A DNA stretch of 64,000 nt from Moraxella osloensis (GTDB lineage Bacteria > Pseudomonadota > Gammaproteobacteria > Pseudomonadales > Moraxellaceae): the NCBI RefSeq assembly GCF_001553955.1, contig NZ_CP014234.1, positions 1,798,001 to 1,862,000 on the forward strand, written 5' to 3'. Below the pieces are notes generated by a model. It saw only the letters and a program-made list of their open reading frames with translations. It made no database searches and was not told the DNA's origin. The translations under genes were made by a program, and so were the position numbers. Each line of letters starts with the position of its first letter. Position 1 is the first letter of the stretch. Positions 34,987-44,123 of the stretch are shown here, piece by piece.

Positions 34987-36211
34987 TTGACTTCCTCCCC
35001 TTGCTAAAGCAAGGGGATTCCTTCTACAAGACGGTCAAGCCCGACCGCAAGAATGTTCTTACTGGCATTGATATCTCTATCATGCCATGTGCCACACGAA
35101 GCACATATCCATTCTCTTATTCGCAAGCCTGCTCTACCTTTCGGACTATTGGCGGTGATTTCACCGCAACACGAACATCGCTGGGTCGTGTATCTCTCAT
35201 TCACGATTTCAAAACGGCAACCTGCGTTCTCGCATTTGTAGGTCAGTTGTCGTTTCAGTTCAAACCAGCCTGCATCGTAAACCGATTTGGCGAGTTTGCC
35301 TTTTTTACTATTAAATTGATTACTCTGAATATCACCGACCACGATTAGGGCATTATCTTTAACTAATTGGGTGGTGAATTTATGTATCAGGTCTTGGCGT
35401 GTGTTTTTGATTTTGGCATGGATAGCCTTGATACGTTTTTTGTTGTTTGAGCGTTGGGCTATAGCTAATTGTTTTGCATATTTTAGCGTTTGCTTAATGG
35501 TTAGCTTGTCACCGTTTGAGGCGGTGGCACTGTCTTTAAGTCCTAAGTCAATACCTACACTACCTGTACCGCATGATTGTTTGGGATAGTCTTTGACGGT
35601 GATACAGGCATACCAACGGTTACGGCTGTCTTGGACTAGCTCGCAAGTGTTGATTTGATATAACGATAGATTGTAGCTGTCCCATAGGTCAATGACTAGC
35701 TTTTGCCCTTTGGCTAGGCTAAGTTGTAAGGTGGATTTTAGACCCTTTTTACCTGTGGCATGGGTGGCGATGTGTTTAATGGCGGATTGTTTAAAGGGTA
35801 GCCAGCCTAATGATTTACGTTTTGAATTTGGGTTGTTGGTTCGCCAGTTTAGTTTGGCTTTTTTGAATTGGCGACGCGATTTGGCGTGGGTTTCATTGAT
35901 GGCTTGGATAGTCTGACTGTGTAAGCCTAGCAGTTCACCACTACCTTTGGTATATTCGTTTAAATCATACGCACTAAAGAATTTGCCAGTACGCTTAAGA
36001 TGCTCGTAGCTTAACGCATTGACATAGTTCCATACGAAATTAACCAAACCACTTAGGCGGTTAAGCTTTGCTGTGTGTTTATCTCGTATGCATAGCTTGA
36101 GTGTTTTCATGCAAATTATTTTAGCAAAATTTATGCAAGCGTTATAGTGTACAAGTTGCCTTATATCCACCGCCTAAAGTCGGTGGTTTTACGGCAACGG
36201 ATGATAAAAGT
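34987..36211 (-). mobile_element. TnpB-only IS200/IS605-type element, copy 1
   Basis: About 1.22 kb, nearly identical to copy 2 at 46.6 kb. The left end (near 36211) carries the hairpin ACCACC-GACTTTA-GGCGGT, and the right end (34987-35016) has the perfect hairpin CCCCTTGCTAAAGCAAGGGG followed by AGGAAGTCAA. These subterminal hairpins replace inverted repeats in this class. No Y1 transposase TnpA is present, so mobility would need one in trans. Confidence 0.8.
35004..36110 (-). CDS. tnpB: TnpB RNA-guided nuclease-like protein, copy 1
   Basis: A 368-aa OrfB/TnpB protein starting at MKTLKLCIRD, just after a conserved AT-rich left end. It has the N-terminal helix-turn-helix and WED-like part, then a split RuvC domain: Asp in VGIDLGLKDSA and Asp in WHDRDINASKN. 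The zinc ribbon has CSCCG and CASCG. At the usual place of the second catalytic residue the sequence is IVVGDIQ, not an E-D/N-L motif; Glu in VNERYTTQR may take over. The last codons form the right-end hairpin, where the guide RNA scaffold should lie. Confidence 0.85.
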   Translation of the reverse strand: MKTLKLCIRDKHTAKLNRLSGLVNFVWNYVNALSYEHLKRTGKFFSAYDLNEYTKGSGELLGLHSQTIQAINETHAKSRRQFKKAKLNWRTNNPNSKRKSLGWLPFKQSAIKHIATHATGKKGLKSTLQLSLAKGQKLVIDLWDSYNLSLYQINTCELVQDSRNRWYACITVKDYPKQSCGTGSVGIDLGLKDSATASNGDKLTIKQTLKYAKQLAIAQRSNNKKRIKAIHAKIKNTRQDLIHKFTTQLVKDNALIVVGDIQSNQFNSKKGKLAKSVYDAGWFELKRQLTYKCENAGCRFEIVNERYTTQRCSCCGEITANSPKGRAGLRIREWICASCGTWHDRDINASKNILAVGLDRLVEGIPLL

Positions 36212-36343
36212 TTGACAATATGTGTCGTTTGTTATCTTTGTTAAAGTAAGCGGTAAAATGACGGCTGATACCGAAAGATAGCAAGCCAAATCTGATAACT
36301 ACCAAAAGTGATGGCTAAATGTGATGGCTACCCAATCTATTGG

Positions 36344-37000
36344 TTAAGAGGCGCTTTTTTTCCAACCGGGTAAATGATAATTAAACGCCAGCGCGGCAAT
36401 ACGTAGCCCTGTGGTGGTGACGGTACTGATGAACATAATCACCCAAGCGGCAAGCGAGCTGTAAACTGCCAAAATCGCATACACCCAGCCGCCAACCAAC
36501 GCACACATGGCATACGGACGATGGTCAAAAAACGCGGTGGGCATCTCACCACAGGCGATATCACGCATCACCCCGCCAAATACCCCAGTGATAATCCCCA
36601 TGATGACTGATACCGCCATCGGCATACCGCTTGCCAGTGACGCTTGTACCCCAGAGGCGACAAACAAGCCCAACCCTAACGCATCTGCCAATTGAATCGC
36701 CGCAGGCGTGATACGAAACGGGCGGCGGCTATTGACTAGCATCACCACAATACAAAGCGCAAACACCAGCCATAACATCAGCTCTTGGGACACCCAAAAA
36801 AATGGTCGCCGCTCTAGCAAAATATCACGCAGCGTACCACCCCCATACGCCGATAAAAATCCCAGCACCGCCACCCCAAACATATCCATACGTTTGCGCA
36901 CGCCTGCTAAGATACCTGACAAGGCAAAAGCAATGGTGCCGATGACTTCTACGGCGATTCTGAGTGATTCACCCCAAGGTGCCAAATCAGTTAGCTGCAT
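36344..37000 (-). CDS. TRIC-type cation channel / UPF0126 membrane protein
   Basis: A 218-aa membrane protein with seven likely helices made of two internally similar halves, each with a Gly-rich motif followed by a basic or acidic residue: FLSAYGGGTLRDILL and IITGVFGGVMRDIACGEMP. This repeat pattern defines bacterial TRIC (trimeric intracellular cation) channel homologues, formerly UPF0126 (YadS/YicG). ATG 37000 is chosen over a TTG 18 nt upstream. The physiological ion is unknown for most bacterial members. Confidence 0.82.
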   Translation of the reverse strand: MQLTDLAPWGESLRIAVEVIGTIAFALSGILAGVRKRMDMFGVAVLGFLSAYGGGTLRDILLERRPFFWVSQELMLWLVFALCIVVMLVNSRRPFRITPAAIQLADALGLGLFVASGVQASLASGMPMAVSVIMGIITGVFGGVMRDIACGEMPTAFFDHRPYAMCALVGGWVYAILAVYSSLAAWVIMFISTVTTTGLRIAALAFNYHLPGWKKSAS

Positions 37001-37050
37001 AGCATAACAACCAAACAATCATAAAAAATCACATGATAGCATACCAGAGG

Positions 37051-37106
37051 CGCGGTATAACCAGAAGCGCGGGATAACCAAAAACGCGGTATAAAACGCG
37101 GTATAA
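37051..37106 (+). repeat. CGCGGTATAA repeats upstream of the TRIC gene
   Basis: Four copies of CGCGGTATAA (one with a G change) start at 37051, 37068, 37085 and 37097. Spacings are 17, 17 and 12 bp. They lie 50-110 bp before the TRIC-like gene, in its likely promoter region. Confidence 0.6.
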
Positions 37107-37181
37107 ATGGACACGGGATGACACAGTGAAGAACCTGCTAGATGGTTTGACGTGGGTTTGTTTTTAACTGTGTGACAGTGG

Positions 37182-37919
37182 CTATTGCCAATAGCTCAGC
37201 GGTGAGTCTTCAAGTTCATTCAGAATTTTTCTCAGCCCATCTGACCAGTGTTGGCGGATGTTGGCAAAGTATTCATCGTTTTCATCAATGCGATACCCTT
37301 GTGGCATCTGTAGGCTGTCATTGTGATAGACCAACACATCAATGGGCATACCGACGGATAGGTTGGAGCGGATGGTTGAATCAAAAGAAATCAGAATGGC
37401 TCGCATCGCTGATTTGAGCGATGAATGATAATTCATGGAACGGTCTAAAATAGGCTTGCCATATTTACTTTCACCTAACTGGAAAAAAGGCGTATCGGTT
37501 GTTGCTCTGATGCAATTGCCTTCAGGGTAGATAAAATAAATTTCCGGGGATTGCCCCTTGATTTGCCCACCCAAGATAAAACTGCTTCTAAACTTGGTAT
37601 CCGTTTCTTGTGCGATGGTTTGGGCATGGATGGTGGTTTCTCGCAAGCACTCACCCACCAATTGCGCGGCATCAAACAGGGTAGGGACAGTATGCAAGTT
37701 GCGCTCTTGCGCAAGTTTGATGGCGTTATCTAATTTGGTAAATACCGCTTGTGACGTCGCCAAGTTCCCCGCGGTCTGTAGCACCAAAAACCGCTCGCCT
37801 TCAATGCCGTATTGATACATTTTGCGAAACATCGATATTTGGTCGACGCCCGCATTGGTGCGAGTATCACTGGCGAAAATCATCCCGTCTTTGAGTCGGA
37901 TACCCACACAATAGGTCAT
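37182..37919 (-). CDS. anbu: Anbu, proteasome-like Ntn hydrolase
   Basis: A 245-aa member of the Anbu (ancestral beta subunit, BPH) family. Removal of Met would expose Thr2 (MTYCVGIRLKDG) as the Ntn nucleophile; Asp18 and Lys33-type residues are present in FASDTRTN and MFRKMYQYG. SSFILGGQIKGQSPEIYFIYPEGN and FQLGESKYGKPILDR are family-specific. Anbu assembles into open helical rings and its substrate is not known. It closes an operon with a transglutaminase-like protein and an ATP-grasp/alpha-E protein, the established conserved context for Anbu. Confidence 0.88.
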   Translation of the reverse strand: MTYCVGIRLKDGMIFASDTRTNAGVDQISMFRKMYQYGIEGERFLVLQTAGNLATSQAVFTKLDNAIKLAQERNLHTVPTLFDAAQLVGECLRETTIHAQTIAQETDTKFRSSFILGGQIKGQSPEIYFIYPEGNCIRATTDTPFFQLGESKYGKPILDRSMNYHSSLKSAMRAILISFDSTIRSNLSVGMPIDVLVYHNDSLQMPQGYRIDENDEYFANIRQHWSDGLRKILNELEDSPLSYWQ

Positions 37920-37978
37920 GGTTGTTCCTTTTTAGCAAATACTGGTTTAGCAAATATTGGTGAATCAATAGTGGCAAA

Positions 37979-38830
37979 TTACTGCTGCGCTGCAAACTGC
38001 GCGTTAAGCTGCGGTATGTATTGGGGGCTTGTAGATACCATGACTTGACTATAAAGTCGCTCGTCACCGCCCCCTGTGCGCACCCCGCGCACGGGCGCCG
38101 CATCGGCATAGTCACGCCCAAAGGCGATGTAAACATGGCAATTGGGGGTAAAATGTTGGTTAGAGATATCAAAGGTGTACCAATTACCCGCAAGCAGAAC
38201 TTCTGCCCATGCATGGCTTGCCATATGCGCTTGGGTCGCTTCATAAATATAACCCGATACATAGCGCGCTGCAATGCCTTTATCCCGTAGCAGCGCCAAA
38301 AATACATGGGTATGGTCTTGGCACACCCCAGCCGCCATCGCAAACGCTTGCTCTGCTGTGGTGCCGACATGGGTCACGCTTTTGGTATAGGGCATTTTAT
38401 TGAGCAAGTCTTTTGCCAATGATTTGAGGATAGCTAACTGCGCATCAATGTCCTCACTTTGCAAAAACTGCTCAAGCGCGTCATGGGCAAATTCACGCAT
38501 GGCTTCGGAGCATTGGGTCAGCTTGGTGGGTACGGCAAAAATCTGATACGGCACTTGCTGATTGTCAGGGATAAATAAAGTATCAGCGTTAATTTCTACT
38601 TCACCAAAGGCTTGAATTTGCAAGTTGTTGTGCGGTTCGTGACGGCTTAGGGTGAGCCATTGGTTGCCAAAGCCGTCCGTTTGCATTTGTGCAACCTTAG
38701 GCAGCATCACTTGCCAGTTATGAATGGTTTGGTGTGGCAGTGTCATCGGCGTCATGCGGATGTATTGCACACTGCGTAAGGCAAGTTGTTCATAAAAATA
38801 ATTGGTTTGGTGGCTAATTATAAGTCTCAT
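37979..38830 (-). CDS. Transglutaminase-like cysteine peptidase of the Anbu cluster
   Basis: A 283-aa protein with an N-terminal beta domain (about 1-80, the bacterial transglutaminase N-terminal type: LIISHQTNYFYEQLALRSVQ) and a C-terminal transglutaminase core. The triad is Cys in AAGVCQDHTHVFL, His in MASHAWAEVLL and Asp in WYTFDISNQ. In these clusters the enzyme is thought to cleave or cross-link peptides made by the neighbouring ATP-grasp ligase. It lies 59 bp from anbu and 60 bp after the ATP-grasp gene. Confidence 0.85.
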   Translation of the reverse strand: MRLIISHQTNYFYEQLALRSVQYIRMTPMTLPHQTIHNWQVMLPKVAQMQTDGFGNQWLTLSRHEPHNNLQIQAFGEVEINADTLFIPDNQQVPYQIFAVPTKLTQCSEAMREFAHDALEQFLQSEDIDAQLAILKSLAKDLLNKMPYTKSVTHVGTTAEQAFAMAAGVCQDHTHVFLALLRDKGIAARYVSGYIYEATQAHMASHAWAEVLLAGNWYTFDISNQHFTPNCHVYIAFGRDYADAAPVRGVRTGGGDERLYSQVMVSTSPQYIPQLNAQFAAQQ

Positions 38831-38890
38831 TGTGCTCTCACTAACTGCTTATTTTTGTCAAAATGATGATAGTCATCTAATAGTTTTGGC

Positions 38891-41041
38891 TTATACACCT
38901 TGCTGTAAAATATTTGAAAACGCGCCCGATAGTGACTGAAAATCTTTGGGTTGATTAGACTTTAACAGTTGATTGACCAATCGATCTAGCTCACGCCAGC
39001 GGGTGTTTTCTGGCAAGGTATTAACAACTTCTTTAAGTTTTTGCACGCACTCACGGCAATCTTTTTTCATCAATATATGACAGTCGAGCGATTCAAAACA
39101 TTGTCCGAGCTGCCAAAACGTGACCACAATCGGGTTTTCTTGCTGCATCGACGCATTGCAGGCATAGAGCTGTAGGCTGGCAGCGCGGTAGGCTCCCGTA
39201 TTGGCTAACCGTTTGATGAGGTTATAAAGTTCAGCCGTATCCTTACCAATAACGCCTTTGACGTCTTGGACATTTTGCTCGATAAAGCCAATGGTTTCGG
39301 GCACCTTTTTGTTGGCAAGGTAGTCATACAAGGCATCGGCATCGGCTGAAATCGGCAAGCCAAGATTGTGCACGATTGCATCGACGTCTGTTTGGCTGCA
39401 CTGGTCATTTGACAGCCGTGTAATGATTTGTTCATAGTAGCGTAAGCGCTCACTGTATCGACCTAGCCACACTAAGTAGCTCGCTGTTGATAACAGCAAA
39501 ATTAAGCGATTATGGTTGATATTTTCATACGCCAATAAAGTCGATGATTGTGATTTTCGTTCATGGTTGGTTTGAATGGTGCCCAAATGAGCGGTGCCTT
39601 GTTTGCCGCTGAGTTTGCCATTGACGGTATCGACCACCCAAGTGTCTTTTACCCCACCGCCTTGGGATGAGTTGACCACCAATGAGCCTTCGGTCATTGC
39701 CACTCGCGTCAATCCGCCTGGCACAATATCTACCGTACCGTCACCATGTGACAACACAAAAGGACGCAAATCAATATGGCGCGGTGCGATGCCGCTTGCG
39801 ACCGCGGTTGGGTTGGTGGACAAGCTAATAGTCGGCTGGGCGATAAACCCTGCTGGGTTGTCTAGTAAGCGTTTGCGGTAAGCGGCAATTTGCTCTTTGC
39901 TTGACGTCGGTCCTATCAACATCCCATAACCTCCCGAGCCCTGCGTTTCTTTAATCACCAACTCTGGCATATGGTCGAGCACATATGCCAACTCATCGGC
40001 ATCACTGCATTGATAGGTTTGCACATTGGGTAAAATCGGTTTTTCACCCAAATAATACTCAATTATCTTGGGTACAAATGGATAAAGGCTTTTATCGTCA
40101 GCAATGCCTGTGCCTGGGGCGTTGGTTATCACCACATTGCCTGCGCGATACGCACTCATCAGCCCTGACACCCCCAAGATTGAATCGGGTAAAAACGCCA
40201 ACGGATCCAAAAATGGGTCGTCAATACGGCGATAAATCACATCCACTTGTACCTTGCCGCGCACCCCTTGGATGTAGACATGGTTGTTTTCTACAATCAA
40301 ATCATAGCCATGCACCAAGGGCACATTCATCTCACGCGCCAAAAAAGCATGCTCATAATAGGCACTGTTAAAACGTCCTGGGGTGAGTACCACGATTTGT
40401 GGGTCGTATTTGTTGGTGGTGCTTGATAGACACGCCTTTAACCGTTTTGGATAGTCCGCCACCGGCAACACCGATTGAGATTGGTAGAGTTTGCTTAGTA
40501 GGGTTTGCGACACATTGCGGCTCTCGAGCATATAAGAGACGCCAGAAGGCGTGCGTAAGTTGTCCTCGAGTACACAATATTGTCCGTGCTGGTCGCGAAT
40601 CAAATCAATGCCGCTAATATGGGCATAGACGGGTTTATCCAAGTTGATACCCAGCATCCACGGCTCGTAGCCACTGTTTTTAAACACAAACTCGCTTGGC
40701 ACAATGCCTTCTTTGACAATCGTTTGTTCGTGATAGATATCATGGATAAATTGATTGAGCGCACGAATACGTTGTTGGCATCCTTTTTCCATCACTTGCC
40801 ATTCTTGAATATCGATGATGCGCGGGATGATATCGAAGGGTATCATGCGCTCAATGTTGCTGGCATCGCTATATACAGTGAAGGTCACACCGCGGCGATA
40901 AAAAATATCCGATGCTTGGTTATTCAAACTGATTAACGTGTCTGAATTCATCTCTTGAAGCCAAGCACCTACCTGTTGTGCCGAGTGTCTATATTGCCCA
41001 TCGGCGAGTTGCAGTTCATCAAATGCTTTGGCAATTGGCAT
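38891..41041 (-). CDS. Circularly permuted ATP-grasp fused to an alpha-E domain
   Basis: A 716-aa protein. The start at 41041 follows AAGGAGCC; upstream in-frame codons are unconserved. Residues about 1-510 form a circularly permuted ATP-grasp ligase (DUF404/407 type): RTPSGVSYMLESRN, YRRIDDPFLDPLAF, NAPGTGIADDKSLYPFVPKI, VIKETQGSGGYGMLIGP and SSQGGGVKDTWV. Residues about 520-716 are an alpha-E domain beginning TASYLVWLGRYSERLRYYEQ but only about 190 aa long, against about 300 in stand-alone forms. ATP-grasp enzymes form amide bonds, so a short peptide tag or peptide product is expected. Fusion, rather than two adjacent genes, is less usual. Confidence 0.85.
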   Translation of the reverse strand: MPIAKAFDELQLADGQYRHSAQQVGAWLQEMNSDTLISLNNQASDIFYRRGVTFTVYSDASNIERMIPFDIIPRIIDIQEWQVMEKGCQQRIRALNQFIHDIYHEQTIVKEGIVPSEFVFKNSGYEPWMLGINLDKPVYAHISGIDLIRDQHGQYCVLEDNLRTPSGVSYMLESRNVSQTLLSKLYQSQSVLPVADYPKRLKACLSSTTNKYDPQIVVLTPGRFNSAYYEHAFLAREMNVPLVHGYDLIVENNHVYIQGVRGKVQVDVIYRRIDDPFLDPLAFLPDSILGVSGLMSAYRAGNVVITNAPGTGIADDKSLYPFVPKIIEYYLGEKPILPNVQTYQCSDADELAYVLDHMPELVIKETQGSGGYGMLIGPTSSKEQIAAYRKRLLDNPAGFIAQPTISLSTNPTAVASGIAPRHIDLRPFVLSHGDGTVDIVPGGLTRVAMTEGSLVVNSSQGGGVKDTWVVDTVNGKLSGKQGTAHLGTIQTNHERKSQSSTLLAYENINHNRLILLLSTASYLVWLGRYSERLRYYEQIITRLSNDQCSQTDVDAIVHNLGLPISADADALYDYLANKKVPETIGFIEQNVQDVKGVIGKDTAELYNLIKRLANTGAYRAASLQLYACNASMQQENPIVVTFWQLGQCFESLDCHILMKKDCRECVQKLKEVVNTLPENTRWRELDRLVNQLLKSNQPKDFQSLSGAFSNILQQGV

Positions 41042-41229
41042 TATTGGCTCCTTATTCATGACGAAAGATGAAATAGTTTTTGCCTCACGATGGCACACAT
41101 TTTCTTGATAAATTATTCTATAGACAAGCTATTAGATGATTTATCAATTAATTCATCAAGTTTCATGCCAAAAAAACAAAGTGAAAGGCAGTTAAATAGT
41201 TGAAAAATAGATTAAAAATCGCTCAATTT

Positions 41230-41265
41230 TGCACCAAAATTAATCGAATTATTGAAGTTGGTGCA
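41230..41265. promoter_or_regulatory. NtrC-like inverted half-sites in a 360-bp AT-rich spacer
   Basis: TGCACCA (41230-41236) faces TGGTGCA (41259-41265) across 22 bp. The half-sites match the NtrC consensus, but the canonical spacing is 3-5 bp, so this is weak. Between 41100 and 41465 I see no gene; the DNA is AT-rich and probably contains the promoter of the Anbu operon. Confidence 0.3.
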
Positions 41266-41465
41266 GTGTAAAACAAAAAATCTATGCCATACGCGCATAA
41301 AAATCATGACATGAACCAAATTGATGCAAGAGAAATAGTTTGGTGAAAAATTAAACCAATGTTTTTCTACTAAATTGTTGTTATATGAAAAAATTTTTTT
41401 ATTAAAAATTATTGCAATACATCATCAGATAATGCGCATACTAATAGCAATAGTCAATATCTAAC

Positions 41466-41720
41466 TTGTACAATGTGCGTTTTAACAGCCAACAGATTGA
41501 GCCGCAAGCCAAAACCTTTAAATACTGGCTAATAGATCAGCTAAAAGCCAATGATAAAACGATGTTTGATTGGCAGACGCATAGCTTTGCTCGCCAAAAT
41601 CACCCAACGCCCGAGCATTTATTGCCTGTATTTTTTGCGCGGGGCGCAGGGGATGTGATGTCGGTGGTGCATGAAAGCTTCGCTCACTACAATCTGGGTA
41701 TGGATATTTATCGGTTTGAT
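41466..41720 (+). pseudogene. Class III extradiol ring-cleavage dioxygenase (LigB/YgiD type), 3' remnant
   Basis: About 85 codons match the C-terminus of aromatic ring-opening dioxygenases of the DODA family (normally about 260 aa): FDWQTHSFARQNHPTPEHLL contains the HPT.EH motif, and FFARGAGDVMSVVHESF and LGMDIYRFD are the usual ending. The frame starts only with TTG, the N-terminal two-thirds is missing, and it runs on past the expected end to a stop at 41939. It is a gene remnant. Confidence 0.65.
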
Positions 41721-41898
41721 TACTGGATAAAAAAAGGCGAATTAAACGCAGTAAATTTGCCTTATCATCAATCTATCGCAAAAATGTATCGCACAAGCTT
41801 GGTAAGGCTTCATAAGAATGTCTTTTGCATTGCTGATTATTTTAGTACTTTTACCCAATATTGTAGCGGTTGGCTAAGCTCCAAAAAAAGCCTCAAAA

Positions 41899-41926
41899 AA
41901 AGCCATTATCCTAGAATAATGGCTTT
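41899..41926 (+). terminator. Terminator after the dioxygenase remnant
   Basis: An 11-bp stem AAAGCCATTAT / ATAATGGCTTT with a CCTAGA loop, flanked by an A-run and a T-run, can act in either direction. Confidence 0.8.
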
Positions 41927-42086
41927 TTTATGGCGATAAAAAAATTTTGATAACTACCGCTTAGGATTAAGTTGAAAATTGTTTACCTGTATGTAAAGGA
42001 TTGTAGCTAGCCGTCAGCAACCCTGCTATCAATCCTCAATATCTGCTAAAATAACACAGATAATTTTAAACTACTGATAATCAATT

Positions 42087-43952
42087 ATGGGTTTATTTCG
42101 TTTTTTTGAAAATCGTCTGGAAGTCTATCCAGAAGACAATTACAACCTACCAACGGATAATTTTTTGAAGTTTCTGTGGGCGTGTACCAAGGGTCTGCGC
42201 GGTTGGATTTTTGCCTTCATGTTCTTGACAGGCTTGATAGGCGTGTATGAGTCGCTACTGTACAAGTGGATTGGCGATATCGTCAATTGGCTGGGTGCCT
42301 ATACGCCCGCTCATCTGTGGGCAGAAAAAGGCGATAGTTTGCTAATGATGGCGGCCGTGTTGGTGGTCAGCCCGATTTTGGTGGGCTTAAGCTCGCTGAT
42401 TCATTTTCAAACCTTGCAAGGCGTGTTCCCGATGCAGATGCGCTGGCGTTTTCACCGTCAAATGCTCGGTCAATCCATGGAGTTTTATCAAGACGAGTTT
42501 TCCGGGCGGGTGTCTGCCAAGGTGATGCAAACCGCGCTTGCGGTGCGCGATACCATTATGACCATTGCCGATATGCTGGTGTATGTATTGGTGTATTTTG
42601 TCAGTAGTGGCATTATCTTATTTAACCTGGACAGTTGGTTACTTATCCCATTTTTGTTATGGATGGTGATGTTCTTTGCCACTGTGGCGTATTTTATCCC
42701 CAAGCTTAAAAACTCTGCCAGTCGCCAAGCCGATGCGCGTGCCTTGATGACAGGGCGGATTACGGACGCGTATGCCAATATCACGACGGTAAAATTATTT
42801 AGCCACTCTCGCCGTGAGCTGACCTATGCCAAAGATGCGATGAGCCAGTTTTTGGGTACGGTGCATGAGCAAATGCGCTGGGTATCCCGCCTTGAGCTGG
42901 TTAATCATTTGATTAATGTGGTGTTGGTCGGTACTACGGTAGCCCTCGGCTTGTACCTATGGTATTACAACGGCCTGAGCGTAGGGGCGATTGCGGCAGC
43001 GACTGCGATGGCGATGCGTCTTAACGGCTTGACCCACTGGATAATGTGGCAAACGGCGGCATTGTTTGAGAATATCGGTACCGTGCAGGACGGCATGAAA
43101 ACCTTGTCAAAACCGCATACCGTGGTAGATAAGCCGAATGCTAGGGATTTAATCATCACGCAAGGCGAAATCAACTTTAGCCATGTCGATTTTAATTATG
43201 GTCGCAGTGGCAATAAAACCAATGATGCCGATGCCAAGCAAAAACTACTCGATGATTTTAACCTTGAGATTAAAGCAGGTGAAAAAATCGGTCTAGTGGG
43301 ACGCTCTGGGGCAGGTAAATCAACCTTGGTGAATTTGCTACTACGTTTTTATGATGTCGATGGTGGCGCGATTTTGATTGATAATCAAAATATCAGCGAT
43401 GTCACCCAAGAGAGCTTACGCCAACAAATCGGCATGGTCACTCAAGATACCTCATTACTGCACCGCACCGTGCGAGAAAATATTGCCTATGGTCGCCCAG
43501 ATGCCACCGATGAAGAAATCATCAGCGCCGCCAAACAAGCGCATGCGTGGGAGTTTATCCAACATTTAAGTGACGCCAAAGGCAATGTCGGCTTGGATAC
43601 CCAAGTCGGTGAGCGAGGGGTCAAGCTCTCGGGCGGACAACGCCAGCGCATTGCCATCGCCCGTGTGATGCTCAAAAATGCCCCGATTCTACTGCTGGAT
43701 GAAGCGACCTCGGCACTCGATAGCGAAGTGGAATACGCCATCACTGACAGCCTTAACGATATGATGGCAGGCAAGACGGTGATTGCAATTGCCCACCGAT
43801 TATCGACGATTGCGTCGATGGATAGATTGGTGGTGATGGATAGAGGGCAAATCGTCGAGCAAGGTAGCCATGCCCAGCTCTTAGCTCAAAATGGCGTGTA
43901 TGCCAAATTATGGGCAAGACAAAGTGGCGGTTTTCTTGGCGAAGATGATTAA
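42087..43952 (+). CDS. ABC exporter, fused permease and ATPase
   Basis: A 621-aa half-transporter. Six membrane helices span about residues 30-330 (for example IFAFMFLTGLIGVYESLLYK and LVYVLVYFVSSGIILFNLDS), with the coupling helix region QDEFSGRVSAKVMQTA. The nucleotide-binding domain has VGRSGAGKSTLVNLLLRF (Walker A), VGERGVKLSGGQRQRIAIAR (signature), ILLLDEATSALDSE (Walker B) and AIAHRLSTI (switch). The family includes lipid A flippase MsbA and multidrug exporters, and I cannot choose a substrate. It would work as a homodimer in the inner membrane. The N-terminus is soluble and unusually aromatic. Confidence 0.85.
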   Translation: MGLFRFFENRLEVYPEDNYNLPTDNFLKFLWACTKGLRGWIFAFMFLTGLIGVYESLLYKWIGDIVNWLGAYTPAHLWAEKGDSLLMMAAVLVVSPILVGLSSLIHFQTLQGVFPMQMRWRFHRQMLGQSMEFYQDEFSGRVSAKVMQTALAVRDTIMTIADMLVYVLVYFVSSGIILFNLDSWLLIPFLLWMVMFFATVAYFIPKLKNSASRQADARALMTGRITDAYANITTVKLFSHSRRELTYAKDAMSQFLGTVHEQMRWVSRLELVNHLINVVLVGTTVALGLYLWYYNGLSVGAIAAATAMAMRLNGLTHWIMWQTAALFENIGTVQDGMKTLSKPHTVVDKPNARDLIITQGEINFSHVDFNYGRSGNKTNDADAKQKLLDDFNLEIKAGEKIGLVGRSGAGKSTLVNLLLRFYDVDGGAILIDNQNISDVTQESLRQQIGMVTQDTSLLHRTVRENIAYGRPDATDEEIISAAKQAHAWEFIQHLSDAKGNVGLDTQVGERGVKLSGGQRQRIAIARVMLKNAPILLLDEATSALDSEVEYAITDSLNDMMAGKTVIAIAHRLSTIASMDRLVVMDRGQIVEQGSHAQLLAQNGVYAKLWARQSGGFLGEDD

Positions 43953-44123
43953 ATAAAGGCAGTGCTAACTTACGCTAGATTTGATACCACCCAACGGCAA
44001 GCGTGAATGCTAAGCCACAAAAGGCTTAGTCATAACTTTTCACTGGGTCTTATAACCAAGTAATCAAGTCACCTTTTAGTCACTAAAAAGTGGCTAAAAA
44101 AGTGATTAATTAGGACAATTGGC

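Noticed and set aside
41230..41265. A bona fide NtrC enhancer before the Anbu operon
   Set aside because: Half-sites are 22 bp apart instead of about 3-5 bp and no sigma-54 promoter is visible nearby; it is kept only as a low-confidence inverted repeat.
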